Shown: positions 1 through 10,539, numbered from the stretch's first letter. The stretch: 64,000 bases of DNA from an uncultured Flavobacteriaceae bacterium (GCA_947502495.1 CANNAC010000006.1:152462-216461), one strand, 5' to 3'. Program-made: numbers and translations. The notes: generated from the letters alone by a model not told the origin.

Positions 1-818
1 AACAAAACTAGCCATAAAATCGGCAAGCCTTCCACAAAAAAAGAACTATAATACTTCGTTTGATTTTTTCTTGCTAGTAACACAAACAGCATTGTTATTA
101 GCATGAATAGCCCTAAAACAAGTACATTTTCCGTACTCGTTTGGTCTTTAAATAATTCTAAAAAGAAGAAAACAACTAATAAAATAACGCCTATAATTTT
201 GGTTTTTCGTATTCCAATACGTTGCGGAATGGTAGATAATTTTAAACTATCGTACTGTAAATCTCTTATTTCAAAAGGAATCATGAGTATTAATACAAAA
301 ACAAAACGTTGTAAAGTTGTTATAAGAATATCCACGGTTATAGCAATCTTATTATCTATAATGGGCAACAATACTGTTACCGCACACCAAACCAGACCAA
401 TTACATAAATTTTCAATCCGCTAATCTGCCGTAGGTTTTGGTTACTATCCACAAATATATTTCTTGGTAAAAAAGGAATCGCATAAAAAAAAGTAATTGC
501 ACCAAGTAGCAAAATGTATAACCATGTTTTTATTTCTAGCTTACATGCATAATAGCACAATGCCACAAAACAGAGAAATGAAAACACCTGAATAATCTTT
601 AATTTATTAGCTAAACTTCTATGGTGAAACTTTGCCAATCCAAAGTATTTCACAAAATTATAGCCCGTAATCGTAGCAAAAAAATTAAACCATAAAACAG
701 TATCATCATACGATATTTCAAATTCTAAAAGTGTAATCCAAGTTAAAGCACAGACACTTAAAGCCACATGAATACTCGCGTTTATATAAAAATCAAAAAG
801 GTGTTTTAATATTCGCAT
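1..818 (-). CDS. UbiA-like multi-pass membrane protein (3' end outside window)
   Basis: The open frame on the minus strand starts at the ATG at 818-816 (MRILKHLFDF) and runs off the window edge with no stop, so at least 272 residues are present and the C-terminus is missing. It is strongly hydrophobic with about seven or more membrane segments. The stretch IPFEIRDLQYDSLKLSTIPQ, with an Asp-x-x-Tyr-Asp pattern followed by Thr-Ile-Pro, resembles the second Asp-rich motif of UbiA prenyltransferases. The first motif (around NFFATITGYNF) lacks the usual aspartates, so catalytic activity is doubtful. It is transcribed divergently from gcvP. The family resemblance is from memory of flavobacterial UbiA-like proteins; substrate is unknown. 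Confidence 0.65.
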   Translation of the reverse strand, partial: MRILKHLFDFYINASIHVALSVCALTWITLLEFEISYDDTVLWFNFFATITGYNFVKYFGLAKFHHRSLANKLKIIQVFSFLCFVALCYYACKLEIKTWLYILLLGAITFFYAIPFLPRNIFVDSNQNLRQISGLKIYVIGLVWCAVTVLLPIIDNKIAITVDILITTLQRFVFVLILMIPFEIRDLQYDSLKLSTIPQRIGIRKTKIIGVILLVVFFFLELFKDQTSTENVLVLGLFMLITMLFVLLARKNQTKYYSSFFVEGLPILWLVL

Positions 819-904
819 ATAGCAAAGTTACACAAACTGTTAATAAAGAAGTTATTTGGTTAAAAACTTTCATATTTCAAAACTAAAATGCCTTATTATT
901 TCCG

Positions 905-912
905 TATTTTTG
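905..912 (+). promoter_or_regulatory. Possible -7 box (TATTTTTG) upstream of gcvP
   Basis: The octamer matches the Bacteroidota primary sigma -7 consensus TAnnTTTG. It lies 94 nt before the gcvP start. No convincing -33 TTTG is visible, so the call is tentative. Confidence 0.35.
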
Positions 913-967
913 CGCCTGAAAATAACACGCTTTATTTTTTATTAAATGAGGCCAACAATAAATTGTA

Positions 968-987
968 ATTTCCGCGAAAGCGGGAAT
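968..987. repeat. Short palindrome of the TTCCCGC...GCGGGAA family
   Basis: An imperfect inverted repeat (TTTCCGC, GAAA, GCGGGAA) lies 20 nt before gcvP. Related hairpins occur at 19842-19857, 46508-46527, 48368-48385, 60375-60392 and 62142-62153. This makes it a member of a dispersed small-palindrome family rather than a gcvP-specific site. Confidence 0.55.
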
Positions 988-1006
988 CTAACACAACTTT
1001 TTAAGC

Positions 1007-3859
1007 ATGAATACAAACGCTTTTGCACTACGTCATATTGGTCCTAGAGAAGAAGACCAAAAATCAATGCTAAAAACTATTGGTGTAGATAGTTTAGACC
1101 AACTTATTTACGAGACTATTCCAGATGATATTAGATTAAAAAAAGATCTGGACTTAGAAGAAGCCATGAGTGAGCAAGAATATTTAGGATACCTAAATGA
1201 GGTTGCTAAAAAAAACAAAGTTTACAAAACATATATTGGTTTGGGTTATCATCCAACCATTTTACCGGCTGTTATTCAACGTAACATTTTAGAAAACCCG
1301 GGTTGGTATACTGCGTATACACCGTATCAAGCGGAAATTGCGCAAGGTCGTTTAGAAGCGCTTCTAAATTACCAAACAATGATTACAGACCTAACAGGAA
1401 TGGAACTGGCAAACGCATCGCTTTTAGATGAAAGTACTGCCGCTGCTGAAGCTATGAGCTTATTATTTGCGGTTAGAGAACGACCACAAAAAAAAGCAGG
1501 AATAAATAAGTTTTTCGTTTCTGAAAATATTTTACCACAAACACTTTCTCTATTACAAACAAGATCCAATCCTATTGGCGTAGAACTAGTTATTGGAGAT
1601 GAAAATACTTTTGATTTTTCTTCGGAATTCTTTGGAGCAATCTTACAGTATCCAGGAAAAAACGGACAAGTATCTAACATAAAATCTTTTATAGCTAAAG
1701 CGAATGAAGCACAAATAAAAGTAGCAGTTGCTGCCGATATTTTAAGCTTAGTAAAATTAGAAGCGCCTGGTAAATTTGGTGCAGATGTAGTAGTTGGAAC
1801 CACACAACGATTTGGAATCCCAATGGGTTATGGTGGGCCACACGCAGCATATTTTGCAACTAAGGAAGCGTACAAACGTGATATTCCTGGACGTATTATT
1901 GGTGTTACCAAAGATGTAAATGGCAATAGAGCTTTACGTATGGCTTTGCAAACTAGAGAACAACATATAAAAAGAGACAGAGCGACTTCTAACATCTGTA
2001 CGGCACAAGTATTACTAGCTGTTATGGCTGGAATGTACGCTGTATATCATGGACCAAAAGGTTTACAGTTTATAGCAAACCAAGTACATAATGCAGCTTT
2101 TTCGCTAGCCGAAGCTTTAGAAAAACTAGGTTTTAAACAAACCAACACTTCTTACTTTGACACGCTTCAAATTAAAACCAAAGCTAAAAAAGTAAAGAAA
2201 ATTGCAAAAGACAAAAAAGTAAACTTCTTTTATCCAGATAAAAAAACGGTTACTATTTCTATAAACGAAACGACTTCAGTTAAAGATATAAATACGATTA
2301 TTTCTGTTTTCGCTAAAGTTGCAGATAAAAAAGCATTTACAATTTCTTCTTTTACAGAAGCCAATAATATTGACAAAGAACTTCAAAGAACTACCGATTT
2401 CTTAACACTAGATATTTTTAATTCGCACCATTCAGAAACGGAATTAATGCGTTACATTAAAAAATTAGAACGTAAAGATTTATCGTTAAACCATTCTATG
2501 ATTTCTCTTGGTTCTTGTACTATGAAATTAAATGCAGCAGCAGAAATGCTTCCTTTAAGCCAGTCAGAATGGGGAAGTATTCATCCTTTTGTTCCATTAA
2601 AACAAGCTAGGGGTTATGCAACAATTTTAAAAGAATTAGAAGACCAACTTACAGAAATCACTGGTTTCGCTGCAACATCATTACAACCAAATTCTGGTGC
2701 TCAAGGAGAATTTGCAGGTTTAATGGTAATTAAAGCATACCATGAATCTCGTAAAGATCACCACAGAAATATTTGTTTAATTCCTAGTTCTGCACATGGT
2801 ACAAATCCAGCAAGTGCAGTAATGGCAGGAATGAAAGTAGTGGTTACTAAATCTACAGAAGAAGGTAATATCGATGTGGAAGATTTACGTGAAAAAGCAA
2901 TTTTACACAAAGATAATTTATCGTGTTTAATGGTAACGTATCCTTCTACGCACGGTGTTTATGAAGCTTCCATAAAAGAAATCACCAAAATTATTCATGA
3001 TAATGGCGGACAAGTATATATGGATGGTGCAAACATGAACGCGCAAGTAGGATTAACCAATCCTGGAAATATTGGCGCAGATGTTTGTCACTTAAATTTA
3101 CACAAAACCTTTGCTATTCCTCATGGAGGTGGAGGACCTGGAGTTGGACCAATATGCGTTGCAAAACAATTAGCTCCATTTCTACCAGGAAACCCAATCG
3201 TTAAAACGGGAGGAAAAGATGCTATTACAGCCATCTCCTCTGCTCCTTTTGGTTCTGCTTTAGCATGTTTAATTTCTTATGGTTACATAAAAATGTTAGG
3301 TGCAAAAGGATTAACAGCATCGACTAAAATAGCAATCTTAAACGCCAACTACATTAAAACAAGATTAGAAGGTCATTTTGACACTTTATATTCTGGTGAA
3401 CGTGGTCGTGCAGCACATGAAATGATTGTAGACTGTCGTGCTTTTAAAGCCAACGGTATTGAGGTTACAGATATTGCTAAACGTTTAATGGATTATGGTT
3501 TTCATGCACCTACGGTATCTTTCCCTGTAGCAGGAACTTTAATGATTGAGCCTACAGAAAGTGAAAGCAAGCAAGAAATAGATCGTTTTTGTGATGCTAT
3601 GATTTCTATTAGAAAAGAAATAAACCTAGCAACCAAAGAGGATACAAACAATCCTTTAAAAAATGCACCACATACATTAGCTATGGTAACTGCTAATAAT
3701 TGGGATTTCCCATATAGTAGAGATACAGCAGCATATCCTTTAGAATATGTACAAGATAATAAATTTTGGCCTAGCGTAAGACGTGTAGATGACGCTTACG
3801 GAGACCGTAATTTAATATGTACATGTGCTCCTATTGAGGCATATATGGACGCAAACTAA
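1007..3859 (+). CDS. gcvP: Glycine dehydrogenase (decarboxylating), P-protein of glycine cleavage
   Basis: At 950 residues it has the full length of single-chain P-proteins, with the N-terminal (inactive) and C-terminal (active) aminotransferase-like halves fused. P-protein decarboxylates glycine with PLP and passes the aminomethyl group to the lipoyl arm of H-protein. The PLP lysine is Lys700, in the run HLNLHKTFAIPHGGGGPG. The glycine-rich loop and the C-terminal CTCAPIEAYMD are typical of the family. The gene is monocistronic here; gcvT and gcvH are not in the window. lipA, which makes the lipoyl cofactor needed by H-protein, lies 30 kb away. No disruption is seen. Confidence 0.97.
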   Translation: MNTNAFALRHIGPREEDQKSMLKTIGVDSLDQLIYETIPDDIRLKKDLDLEEAMSEQEYLGYLNEVAKKNKVYKTYIGLGYHPTILPAVIQRNILENPGWYTAYTPYQAEIAQGRLEALLNYQTMITDLTGMELANASLLDESTAAAEAMSLLFAVRERPQKKAGINKFFVSENILPQTLSLLQTRSNPIGVELVIGDENTFDFSSEFFGAILQYPGKNGQVSNIKSFIAKANEAQIKVAVAADILSLVKLEAPGKFGADVVVGTTQRFGIPMGYGGPHAAYFATKEAYKRDIPGRIIGVTKDVNGNRALRMALQTREQHIKRDRATSNICTAQVLLAVMAGMYAVYHGPKGLQFIANQVHNAAFSLAEALEKLGFKQTNTSYFDTLQIKTKAKKVKKIAKDKKVNFFYPDKKTVTISINETTSVKDINTIISVFAKVADKKAFTISSFTEANNIDKELQRTTDFLTLDIFNSHHSETELMRYIKKLERKDLSLNHSMISLGSCTMKLNAAAEMLPLSQSEWGSIHPFVPLKQARGYATILKELEDQLTEITGFAATSLQPNSGAQGEFAGLMVIKAYHESRKDHHRNICLIPSSAHGTNPASAVMAGMKVVVTKSTEEGNIDVEDLREKAILHKDNLSCLMVTYPSTHGVYEASIKEITKIIHDNGGQVYMDGANMNAQVGLTNPGNIGADVCHLNLHKTFAIPHGGGGPGVGPICVAKQLAPFLPGNPIVKTGGKDAITAISSAPFGSALACLISYGYIKMLGAKGLTASTKIAILNANYIKTRLEGHFDTLYSGERGRAAHEMIVDCRAFKANGIEVTDIAKRLMDYGFHAPTVSFPVAGTLMIEPTESESKQEIDRFCDAMISIRKEINLATKEDTNNPLKNAPHTLAMVTANNWDFPYSRDTAAYPLEYVQDNKFWPSVRRVDDAYGDRNLICTCAPIEAYMDAN

Positions 3860-3914
3860 GGGTTGAACATCGTAAATAATTAATTAAATAAAATTGCCTT
3901 TAATTTTTACTGCT

Positions 3915-3922
3915 TATCTTAG
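3915..3922 (+). promoter_or_regulatory. Possible -7 box (TATCTTAG) for the KAS III gene
   Basis: One mismatch from TAnnTTTG, 32 nt before the start codon. The complementary runs TTGCCTTTAA at 3893-3902 and TTAAAGGCAA at 3933-3942 flank it and may form a hairpin in the DNA or act as the terminator of gcvP, with the T-run at 3946-3953. Confidence 0.3.
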
Positions 3923-3954
3923 CGGATAAACAATTAAAGGCAATCCTTTTTTTT

Positions 3955-5013
3955 ATGAATATCAAAATTACTGGAACAGGAAGTTATATCCCAAGCACAA
4001 TTGAAAAAAATGAAGATTTTTATAATCACGAATTTTTAAATGTGGATGGTTCTAAAATAAATAGTCCAAATGAAGTTATCGTTCATAAGTTTAAAGCGAT
4101 AACAGGCATTGAAGAAAGGCGCTACATTAAACCTGAGTTATCCAATTCAGATATTGCTTTTTACGCTGCTGAAAAGGCTATTTCAGATGCTAAAATAGAT
4201 AAAGAAACATTAGATTATATAATTGTAGCTCACAATTATGGCGACGTAAAACACAACGCTAAGCAAAGTGATACAGTACCAAGTATAGCATCCCGTGTTA
4301 AGCATTTATTACAAATTAAAAACCCTAAATGTGTTGGGTACGATTTACTTTTTGGTTGCCCAGGATGGATTGAAGGTCTTATTCAAGCTAATGCATTTAT
4401 TAAATCCGGACTAGCAAAACGCTGTTTGGTTATCGGTTCAGAAACCTTATCTAGAGTTATCGATAAACACGATCGCGATTCTATGATATATAGTGATGGT
4501 TCTGGAGCAGTTATTTTAGAGGAAACTTCGGAAGACGGCGGAATTATTAGTCATGAGTCTGCAACTTTTGCTTTAGACGAAGCACATTTCATTTATTTTG
4601 GAAAAACCAATAAACAAGAATCTGCTAGCCAACGTAAATACATTAAAATGTATGGGCGAAAGATTTATGAATTTGCTTTAACTAACGTGCCTTTAGCTTT
4701 AAAATCATGTTTAGACAAAAGTGGCTATTCCATCGATGATGTCAAAAAAATACTGATTCACCAAGCAAATGAAAAAATGGATGAAGCCATTGTAAATCGC
4801 TTTTACAAGCTTCACAATATGGAAACACCAGAAGGCGTTATGCCTATGTCTATTGGCATGCTAGGCAACTCTAGTGTAGCAACAGTCCCTACTTTATTAG
4901 ATATGATTTTAAAAGGAAAACTTGAAAATCAAGAAATTAAAAAAGGAGATGTTATTATGTTCGCTAGTGTTGGTGCTGGTATGAATATTAACGCCATCGT
5001 TTACAAATATTAA
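3955..5013 (+). CDS. 3-oxoacyl-ACP synthase III family protein (FabH-like)
   Basis: A 352-residue thiolase-fold condensing enzyme. The catalytic triad of KAS III is visible: Cys135 (in LLFGCPGW), His269 (in ILIHQANEKM) and Asn305 (in GMLGNSSVA). These enzymes condense an acyl-CoA with malonyl-ACP to start or extend an acyl chain. The sequence is divergent from housekeeping FabH, with long insertions near the N-terminus, so it may be one of the secondary KAS III-like proteins common in Flavobacteriaceae. It is followed 42 nt later by a methyltransferase and then a family 2 glycosyltransferase on the same strand, which suggests lipid or surface-glycan modification. The substrate cannot be read from sequence. 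Confidence 0.85.
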   Translation: MNIKITGTGSYIPSTIEKNEDFYNHEFLNVDGSKINSPNEVIVHKFKAITGIEERRYIKPELSNSDIAFYAAEKAISDAKIDKETLDYIIVAHNYGDVKHNAKQSDTVPSIASRVKHLLQIKNPKCVGYDLLFGCPGWIEGLIQANAFIKSGLAKRCLVIGSETLSRVIDKHDRDSMIYSDGSGAVILEETSEDGGIISHESATFALDEAHFIYFGKTNKQESASQRKYIKMYGRKIYEFALTNVPLALKSCLDKSGYSIDDVKKILIHQANEKMDEAIVNRFYKLHNMETPEGVMPMSIGMLGNSSVATVPTLLDMILKGKLENQEIKKGDVIMFASVGAGMNINAIVYKY

Positions 5014-5055
5014 GAAACCTTATCAATTAGATCTGCGCTTTCGCGGAAAACAAAT

Positions 5056-5592
5056 ATGTACGAAGGGAAATTTCCACATAAAAGATATAAAATTACTTTT
5101 GAATTTTTAGAAAAACACATTTCTAAAAACGAATCCATTTTAGACTTAGGCGTCGTAAATCCATTTACAGATGTCATGAAAAATGCTGGATATCATGTAA
5201 CGAATACTTCTGGTGAAGATTTAGACACAGATACTTCTGCTATTGAAAACTCGAATACAGAGGTTGTTACAGCCTTTGAAATTTTCGAACACTTATTATC
5301 TCCTCTAACGGTTTTAAAAGATATTAAAGCCAATAAACTCGTTGCAAGTATTCCAATGCGTCTTTGGTTTGCCAGTGCATACAGAAGTAAAACAGACAAA
5401 TGGGATAGACACTATCACGAATTTGAAGATTGGCAATTTGATTGGCTTTTGGAAAAAGCAGGATGGAAAATAGTGGATTCTAAAAAATGGACTAATCCTA
5501 CCAAAAAAATTGGGATTCGTCCAATATTTAGATGGTTTACGCCGCGTTATTACATTGTTTATGCCGAGCGTATAAAACATACGGAATCCTAA
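5056..5592 (+). CDS. Class I SAM-dependent methyltransferase-like protein
   Basis: A 178-residue protein. The N-terminal segment SILDLGVVNP looks like a degenerate SAM-binding motif I, and VVTAFEIFEHLLSP corresponds to the acidic motif-II/III region of Methyltransf_11-like enzymes. It is short for the family and the glycine-rich loop is reduced, so cofactor binding is plausible rather than certain. It sits between the KAS III gene and a glycosyltransferase. A fragment of the short palindrome family (GCG CTTT CGC) lies 12 nt upstream. The substrate is unknown. Confidence 0.7.
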   Translation: MYEGKFPHKRYKITFEFLEKHISKNESILDLGVVNPFTDVMKNAGYHVTNTSGEDLDTDTSAIENSNTEVVTAFEIFEHLLSPLTVLKDIKANKLVASIPMRLWFASAYRSKTDKWDRHYHEFEDWQFDWLLEKAGWKIVDSKKWTNPTKKIGIRPIFRWFTPRYYIVYAERIKHTES

Positions 5593-5656
5593 ATTTAAAA
5601 GAAAACTTAAGCAAAAGCCTTTGGAATTTGCTGTTTTATTATTGTAATTTGTTTTC

Positions 5657-6505
5657 ATGAACATCTACATTGTCATACCTGCTCATAACGAAGAAGATTA
5701 CATAGCATTAATGCTAGAATCATTAGCATTACAAACTACTTTACCAAAAAAAGTTATTGTTGTTAATGACAATTCTACAGACCATACACAAAAGATTATA
5801 AACAGCTTTTTACCGGATAATCCCTGGTTAAAAACCATCGAAATACAATCCTCCACAAAACATTCCCCTGGCAGTAAAGTTATTCAAGCCTTCTATAAAG
5901 GACTAGAAACTTTGGATGATGATTATGATATTATATGCAAGTTTGATGCAGACATTATTCTTCCAAACAATTATCTAGAAGCACTTATTTCCATTTTTAA
6001 ATCGGATGAAAAAGTGGGTATTGCAGGTGGTTTAGCATTTATTAATAAGAATGACCAATGGATCTATGAAGCCGTTGCTTCAAAAAATCATGTACGTGGA
6101 CCATTCAAAGCATACCGAAAACAATGCTTTAAAGAAATTGGTGGATTAAAACGAAGTATTGGTTGGGATACTGTGGATGTTTTATTAGCTAAATATCATG
6201 GTTGGACTATTAAAACGGATGAACTACTTCAAGTAAAACATTTAAAACCTACTGGTTTATCCTATACCAAATCTAGCAGATTTCTTCAAGGAGAAGCCTT
6301 TTACAAAATGCGATATGGTTTAGCAATCACATTCATTTCCGCCTTAAAAAAGGGAATAAAAAAACGAAGTATTTTATCCTTTACAAACGATTTAAAAGGT
6401 TTTTTTACTGCGAAAAATAAAAAATTAGATTTTTTAGTGACCCAAGAAGAAGGGAAATTTATTAGAAAATTACGTTGGAAAGGAATACTTGATAAATTGA
6501 AATAA
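5657..6505 (+). CDS. Family 2 glycosyltransferase
   Basis: A 282-residue GT-A protein. It opens with IVIPAHNEEDYIALMLESLALQ and VIVVNDNSTDHT, the nucleotide-binding N-terminus of GT2 enzymes. The metal-binding DxD region is seen in KFDADIILPNN. The sequence GGLKRSIGWDTVDVLL corresponds to the acceptor-side (G)WDTVD motif. There are no evident membrane helices, so it is probably cytosolic or peripheral. The gene follows the methyltransferase by 64 nt. Its acceptor is unknown, but the gene trio 3955-6505 suggests a cell-envelope molecule. Confidence 0.88.
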   Translation: MNIYIVIPAHNEEDYIALMLESLALQTTLPKKVIVVNDNSTDHTQKIINSFLPDNPWLKTIEIQSSTKHSPGSKVIQAFYKGLETLDDDYDIICKFDADIILPNNYLEALISIFKSDEKVGIAGGLAFINKNDQWIYEAVASKNHVRGPFKAYRKQCFKEIGGLKRSIGWDTVDVLLAKYHGWTIKTDELLQVKHLKPTGLSYTKSSRFLQGEAFYKMRYGLAITFISALKKGIKKRSILSFTNDLKGFFTAKNKKLDFLVTQEEGKFIRKLRWKGILDKLK

Positions 6506-6507
6506 AG

Positions 6508-6534
6508 ATGCTGTGACTGTGCTCAGCATGACAG
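6508..6534. repeat. Small hairpin repeat (GATGCTG...CAGCATGACAG)
   Basis: An inverted repeat lies just after the glycosyltransferase stop. The layout (GAT, stem, loop, stem, ATGACAG) is the same as the identical 26-nt elements at 48308-48333 and 51695-51720, but with a different stem sequence that still pairs. It is probably a diverged member of that dispersed family, and may also end transcription weakly. Confidence 0.5.
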
Positions 6535-6542
6535 ATTAAGTT

Positions 6543-7349
6543 CTAGAAACTCCAGTTTTTATAGTCTGCGGAAGCTTCTAATTTATCTTCTACAGTATCT
6601 TCTAATTCGCTGAAGAAATCAATTCCGGTTAATGCTTCTACCTCATCTACAGAAACCACAAACTTATACAACGGTTGGTTAGAATCTTCATGATTCATTA
6701 AAAATGCGATCACTTTCGTTTCACCCGAATTATTATCAATCAGCACCTTATAAAACTGATTTGGCACCGACACTTTTTCGGTACCTATGGTTTTCATATT
6801 TCCTTTTAAAATTCCGCCAGACACCACAAAAACGCCATCATACTTACTTGCCCAATACCGTGTTTTCTGTTCTAATCGATTCCAAACACCTGCATTAAAC
6901 GCATGTTCTTGTGGGCTAATATTAGAGGTTAAAAAAGTTTCGTCATGTGCAGACTTACTATATTTTCTATCTCCAGCCGGACAAAGATGTCCGCGATCAT
7001 AACCAGATTTTTTATAATTCCGCCAATGCGCTGCTCCCGTTTTTACCGCGTTATCCACTTCAAAATAAGGGCGTTTAAAATTAGCGCTACTTAAATGCGA
7101 TTTTTTAAGCTCATATGCCACCCATTCTGCTTGTTCATGGGTTTCGCTATAACTTAAACTATACCCTTCATGATGTACTATCTGCCCAGTAGTACTTGTT
7201 GGCAAAAAATATTCGTTGGTATTTGTTTTTACCGTACCTCCTTGTTCTATGATACCCACTTTAATTTCATTATCGAAATAAGCATCATATCCATACACTC
7301 CAATAAGGATTAGGATAGCAATTACAGAATATATTTTTTTATTAGCCAT
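6543..7349 (-). CDS. Secreted or membrane-anchored DNA/RNA non-specific endonuclease
   Basis: A 268-residue beta-beta-alpha-metal nuclease of the NucA/Serratia endonuclease family. The signature DRGH is at residues 118-121 (YDRGHLCPAGDRKYS), where the histidine is the general base. The metal-ligand asparagine lies in SNISPQEHAFNAGVWNRLE. Residues 5-20 form a hydrophobic segment, so the protein is exported or tethered to the inner membrane. Such nucleases degrade extracellular nucleic acid for nutrients. Its start codon abuts the stop of the upstream T9SS fragment (shared base at 7349). Confidence 0.93.
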   Translation of the reverse strand: MANKKIYSVIAILILIGVYGYDAYFDNEIKVGIIEQGGTVKTNTNEYFLPTSTTGQIVHHEGYSLSYSETHEQAEWVAYELKKSHLSSANFKRPYFEVDNAVKTGAAHWRNYKKSGYDRGHLCPAGDRKYSKSAHDETFLTSNISPQEHAFNAGVWNRLEQKTRYWASKYDGVFVVSGGILKGNMKTIGTEKVSVPNQFYKVLIDNNSGETKVIAFLMNHEDSNQPLYKFVVSVDEVEALTGIDFFSELEDTVEDKLEASADYKNWSF

Positions 7350-10337
7350 TAAGGTTTTACAAATTTAAGCTTTATCTTTTTATTAGATTTATCCGTAATT
7401 TCTGCAATATACATTCCTGAACTTAAAAAGGAAAGATCTACATTTTTAGAATTCACATGATTTAAAGATTGCATATTTTGTCCTAGCAGATTATAAATAT
7501 TCACACTTTGAATCTCATTTAAATCTTCGACACCATGTAATACCAATGTTTCTTTTTCCATATTATAAAAAACAGAAACTGGATTCGCTTCCAAATCTTG
7601 TGAAGACAAAACCTGTCCTTTTTGGTAAACTATGGAATAACGAGATACATCTACACTACTATTTATATTTAAAGTTATCCCATTATCTATTATATCATAA
7701 AACATATTTGTCTGATTATCTTTCAAATAAATAGTTTCACTTTCCGGAAAATTTAGGGTTTCTGTAATCTCAAAAGTATACGTACCAGAATCAGCTATAT
7801 GGATTCCTAAAGGTATTTCATCTAACACATCAAAACTATTAAGCGCTTGAATACATAATTCTTCATCTGTAATCGCCCAATATATTTCATTGGAAAGCGC
7901 ATTAAAGGTTCTACTATCGTAACCATTATTAAAACCACCACTAGCATTCGTATCATATCCTAGAGCAATGGTAGATCCGTTACTATCGGCATCACTAAAT
8001 GTAAGCCAATATTTAATTCGAGTATCTGTTGTTGTTTCTTCTGTTGTTCTATAAAAAACACTTTCTCCTAGGGATTCTTTTTTAAATGCTCTTTGACTAT
8101 TTTTAAAGACAATGGTACCAGCTGTATGCACTTTTACAAAAAAGCCCTGTCCTACAGGAATATAATCTTTTGGACCTCCTTTTGAGGATACTCCTCCATT
8201 TACTGGCATAGGAACACCAACAGATCCTAATAAATTATAGGTCGCATAACCACCTTGATATTGGCTTAAAACATGTGTATCATTTGAAGCAAACTGCTCA
8301 TAAAAATAAAGCGAACCATCTATTACAGAAAGGTTATCATTAATAAATTTAATGGCATCTAATGCCGAAGGAAATGGATTTCCTATTAAAACTTCATCCC
8401 CTGCTAAAACATTTATAAATATATCGCCATCGTTTGCTACACCTTTAAAAACATATTTTTGATCTACAGCAGATAGGTTTCCAGAACCTTTCATGGTATA
8501 ACCAAGACCTGGTATAATTGGAGTTGTTGGAGAAATAGCATGCCAATCTGCATATGCTTCAGCTAAGCCATTAAAAGTATACAACCAACGCGTACTCCAT
8601 TCCATAGGACTAGCCAATGGGTTGGCATCATAACTAGTTGTAAACCCTATAGGTGCAGTTTCCGTTTCTAAATAATTTACTTGCCAATTACCATTTCTAT
8701 GCACCGGACGGAGCACTCCAATAATTATAATTATATAAATTATTAGAACCTTCCTGTGTAATGGTTAAATCACCACTTCCCGAATTTAAAGATGTTCCTG
8801 TATGCTTCTGAATTAATTGTGCTTCGCCAACAAAGGCAATTGTTCCATCATTTAATATTCCATTTTCAACTTCTAACAGTACACCATCGTTTACCTGTAA
8901 TGTTGCACCTAATTCCACTTGAACTTCTCTAACATATACAGCTTCATTTAGAACACCTATTGCTCCAGATTTCACGGTTAATTTTAAACAAGAATCGGTT
9001 GTATTTGGCGCATTAGCTATACCAGACCCGTTAAAATAAGAAGTTCCATCCCAAACAATTTGGTCTACATAACCTAAGGTAAAATAATCTCCATCAGAAA
9101 AAGAAACTCCCGATACGGTTGCTGTAGATCCTGAAATGGTTAAATCATAAGTCGTTGCGGTAGAAAAAGCACTAGTACTGTCGACTATCAATTGCAAAGG
9201 TTGGCAACTTTGTTTAGCTGTTAAATCTAATGCAGAAATATCAAAACTCACATCGACAGTTCCCAGGTTTCCAATTTTACTAACTCGCCATTTTGAATCT
9301 AATTGTTCTCTATAATTTACTGTTTCTGTAACAAAATTATAGGAAGGATCCTTTTTGTCTTCTCCCCAGAATAAATAATCACCATTAGACAAAGCAGAAG
9401 GTGTATTTATTCGAACAATACCGGATCCTTGAGAATCTAAATGATTACTACCATCTGAAGCTTGCCCTATTCCTGCTACACGATGATCAAAATCACCATT
9501 AGCAATATTATCGTTAGTGTAAAAATTACTAGCTGTTAAAACGATATTATATTTTGCGGATAAATAATTATTTACAATTATAGTTTCGGCCTGATTCAGC
9601 TTATAATTATATTGAATAAGCTCTGACATTTCTCCTTTAGAATAACGATTGTAATCTACATTCATCGTTCCAATAGTTAAAGGCTGATTTGAATTTATAA
9701 TACTCGTACTATTTTCTCTTGCCGTTAATAGAACGCTACCATTACGAGACATAGAGCTTCTTGAATTAATAGGATTACTTCCATCAAAATCAAAACTCAA
9801 AATATAATTCTCATCATTAGAAAAAGATGCGGAACTGGTATAACGGTTATTTGAATTTACAATATCGGTTGTAAGTTTATTGTTATAAAGAAAAAAGGTA
9901 TACGCATAATTCGCACTTACAGAATAAGTAAGTCTTTTACCTAATATAGCGTGTACATTATTACTGGTATAAAGGCCTTTTGGCTTAAAAACTGAAAAAT
10001 AAGTAATTGCAGTAGTCCCATCTAAAATATCGGCATCCTCTACTTTTAACCAATCTCTAACCCCATTAAAGTCTACACTAGGGTAATTATTTAAAGAAGA
10101 GTTGTTGATAAAAGATGGTTGTTCGCCTGTAATCGTTTGATTTGCATCATTATTATTACCGGAAGCATCTTGCCAATTGGAAACGGCTTCTCCATCCAAT
10201 AATTTTAAATCATCCACTTTTAACCAAAGGCCATTAGTAGATGTATTACCAACGCCACCTGGACCGGATTGTGAAAACATATAAATAGGGGACAATAAAG
10301 CAAGAAGCCATATTGCTAATAAGTTTTTTTTAAGCAT
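7349..10337 (-). pseudogene. T9SS-secreted surface protein, frameshifted by a 4-bp duplication
   Basis: Two overlapping minus-strand frames form one gene. The 5' part starts at ATG 10337 (a signal peptide MLKKNLLAIWLLALLSPIYM) and ends at stop 8699-8697. The 3' part continues in another frame to 7349. The 5' part has a LamG/concanavalin-like domain (NGLWLKVDDLKLLDGEAVSN, later YNYKLNQAETIIVNNYLSAK). The 3' part ends with a T9SS type A sorting domain (VNIYNLLGQNMQ ... LSSGMYIAEIT ... KLKFVKP). The break lies at TCCGTCCG (plus strand CGGACGGA, 8703-8710). Deleting one TCCG unit restores the reading WSAPVHRNGNWQV across the junction, as in related flavobacterial proteins (YNYWSSPV). The gene may be a true pseudogene, phase-variable, or a sequencing artefact. 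Confidence 0.8.
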
Positions 10338-10488
10338 GCTATTAATCTTAGGGCTGCAAAGGTAGGCAACAAAACCGCTATTAAAAATCATTTAACATAG
10401 CTCTTAGACCTTATTCGCTAAGATGATTAGTATAGCCGTTGATTGGAACTTATATAGCTTCTTTACACCACTAATCGCCATTAACTTC

Positions 10489-10528
10489 AAAAAAAAAAAA
10501 AGCCTTTCTAAATTAGAAAGGCTTTTTT
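10489..10528. terminator. Rho-independent terminator (bidirectional)
   Basis: A 12-bp stem AAGCCTTTCTAA/TTAGAAAGGCTT, flanked by 12 A on one side and 6 T on the other. It lies 12 nt after the stop of the TPR gene on the minus strand. Confidence 0.9.
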
Positions 10529-10539
10529 ATATATTTTAT

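Noticed and set aside
103..408. Plus-strand frame of 101 codons
   Set aside because: It is antisense to the clearly hydrophobic UbiA-like gene (1-818, minus). No homology or start signal supports it.
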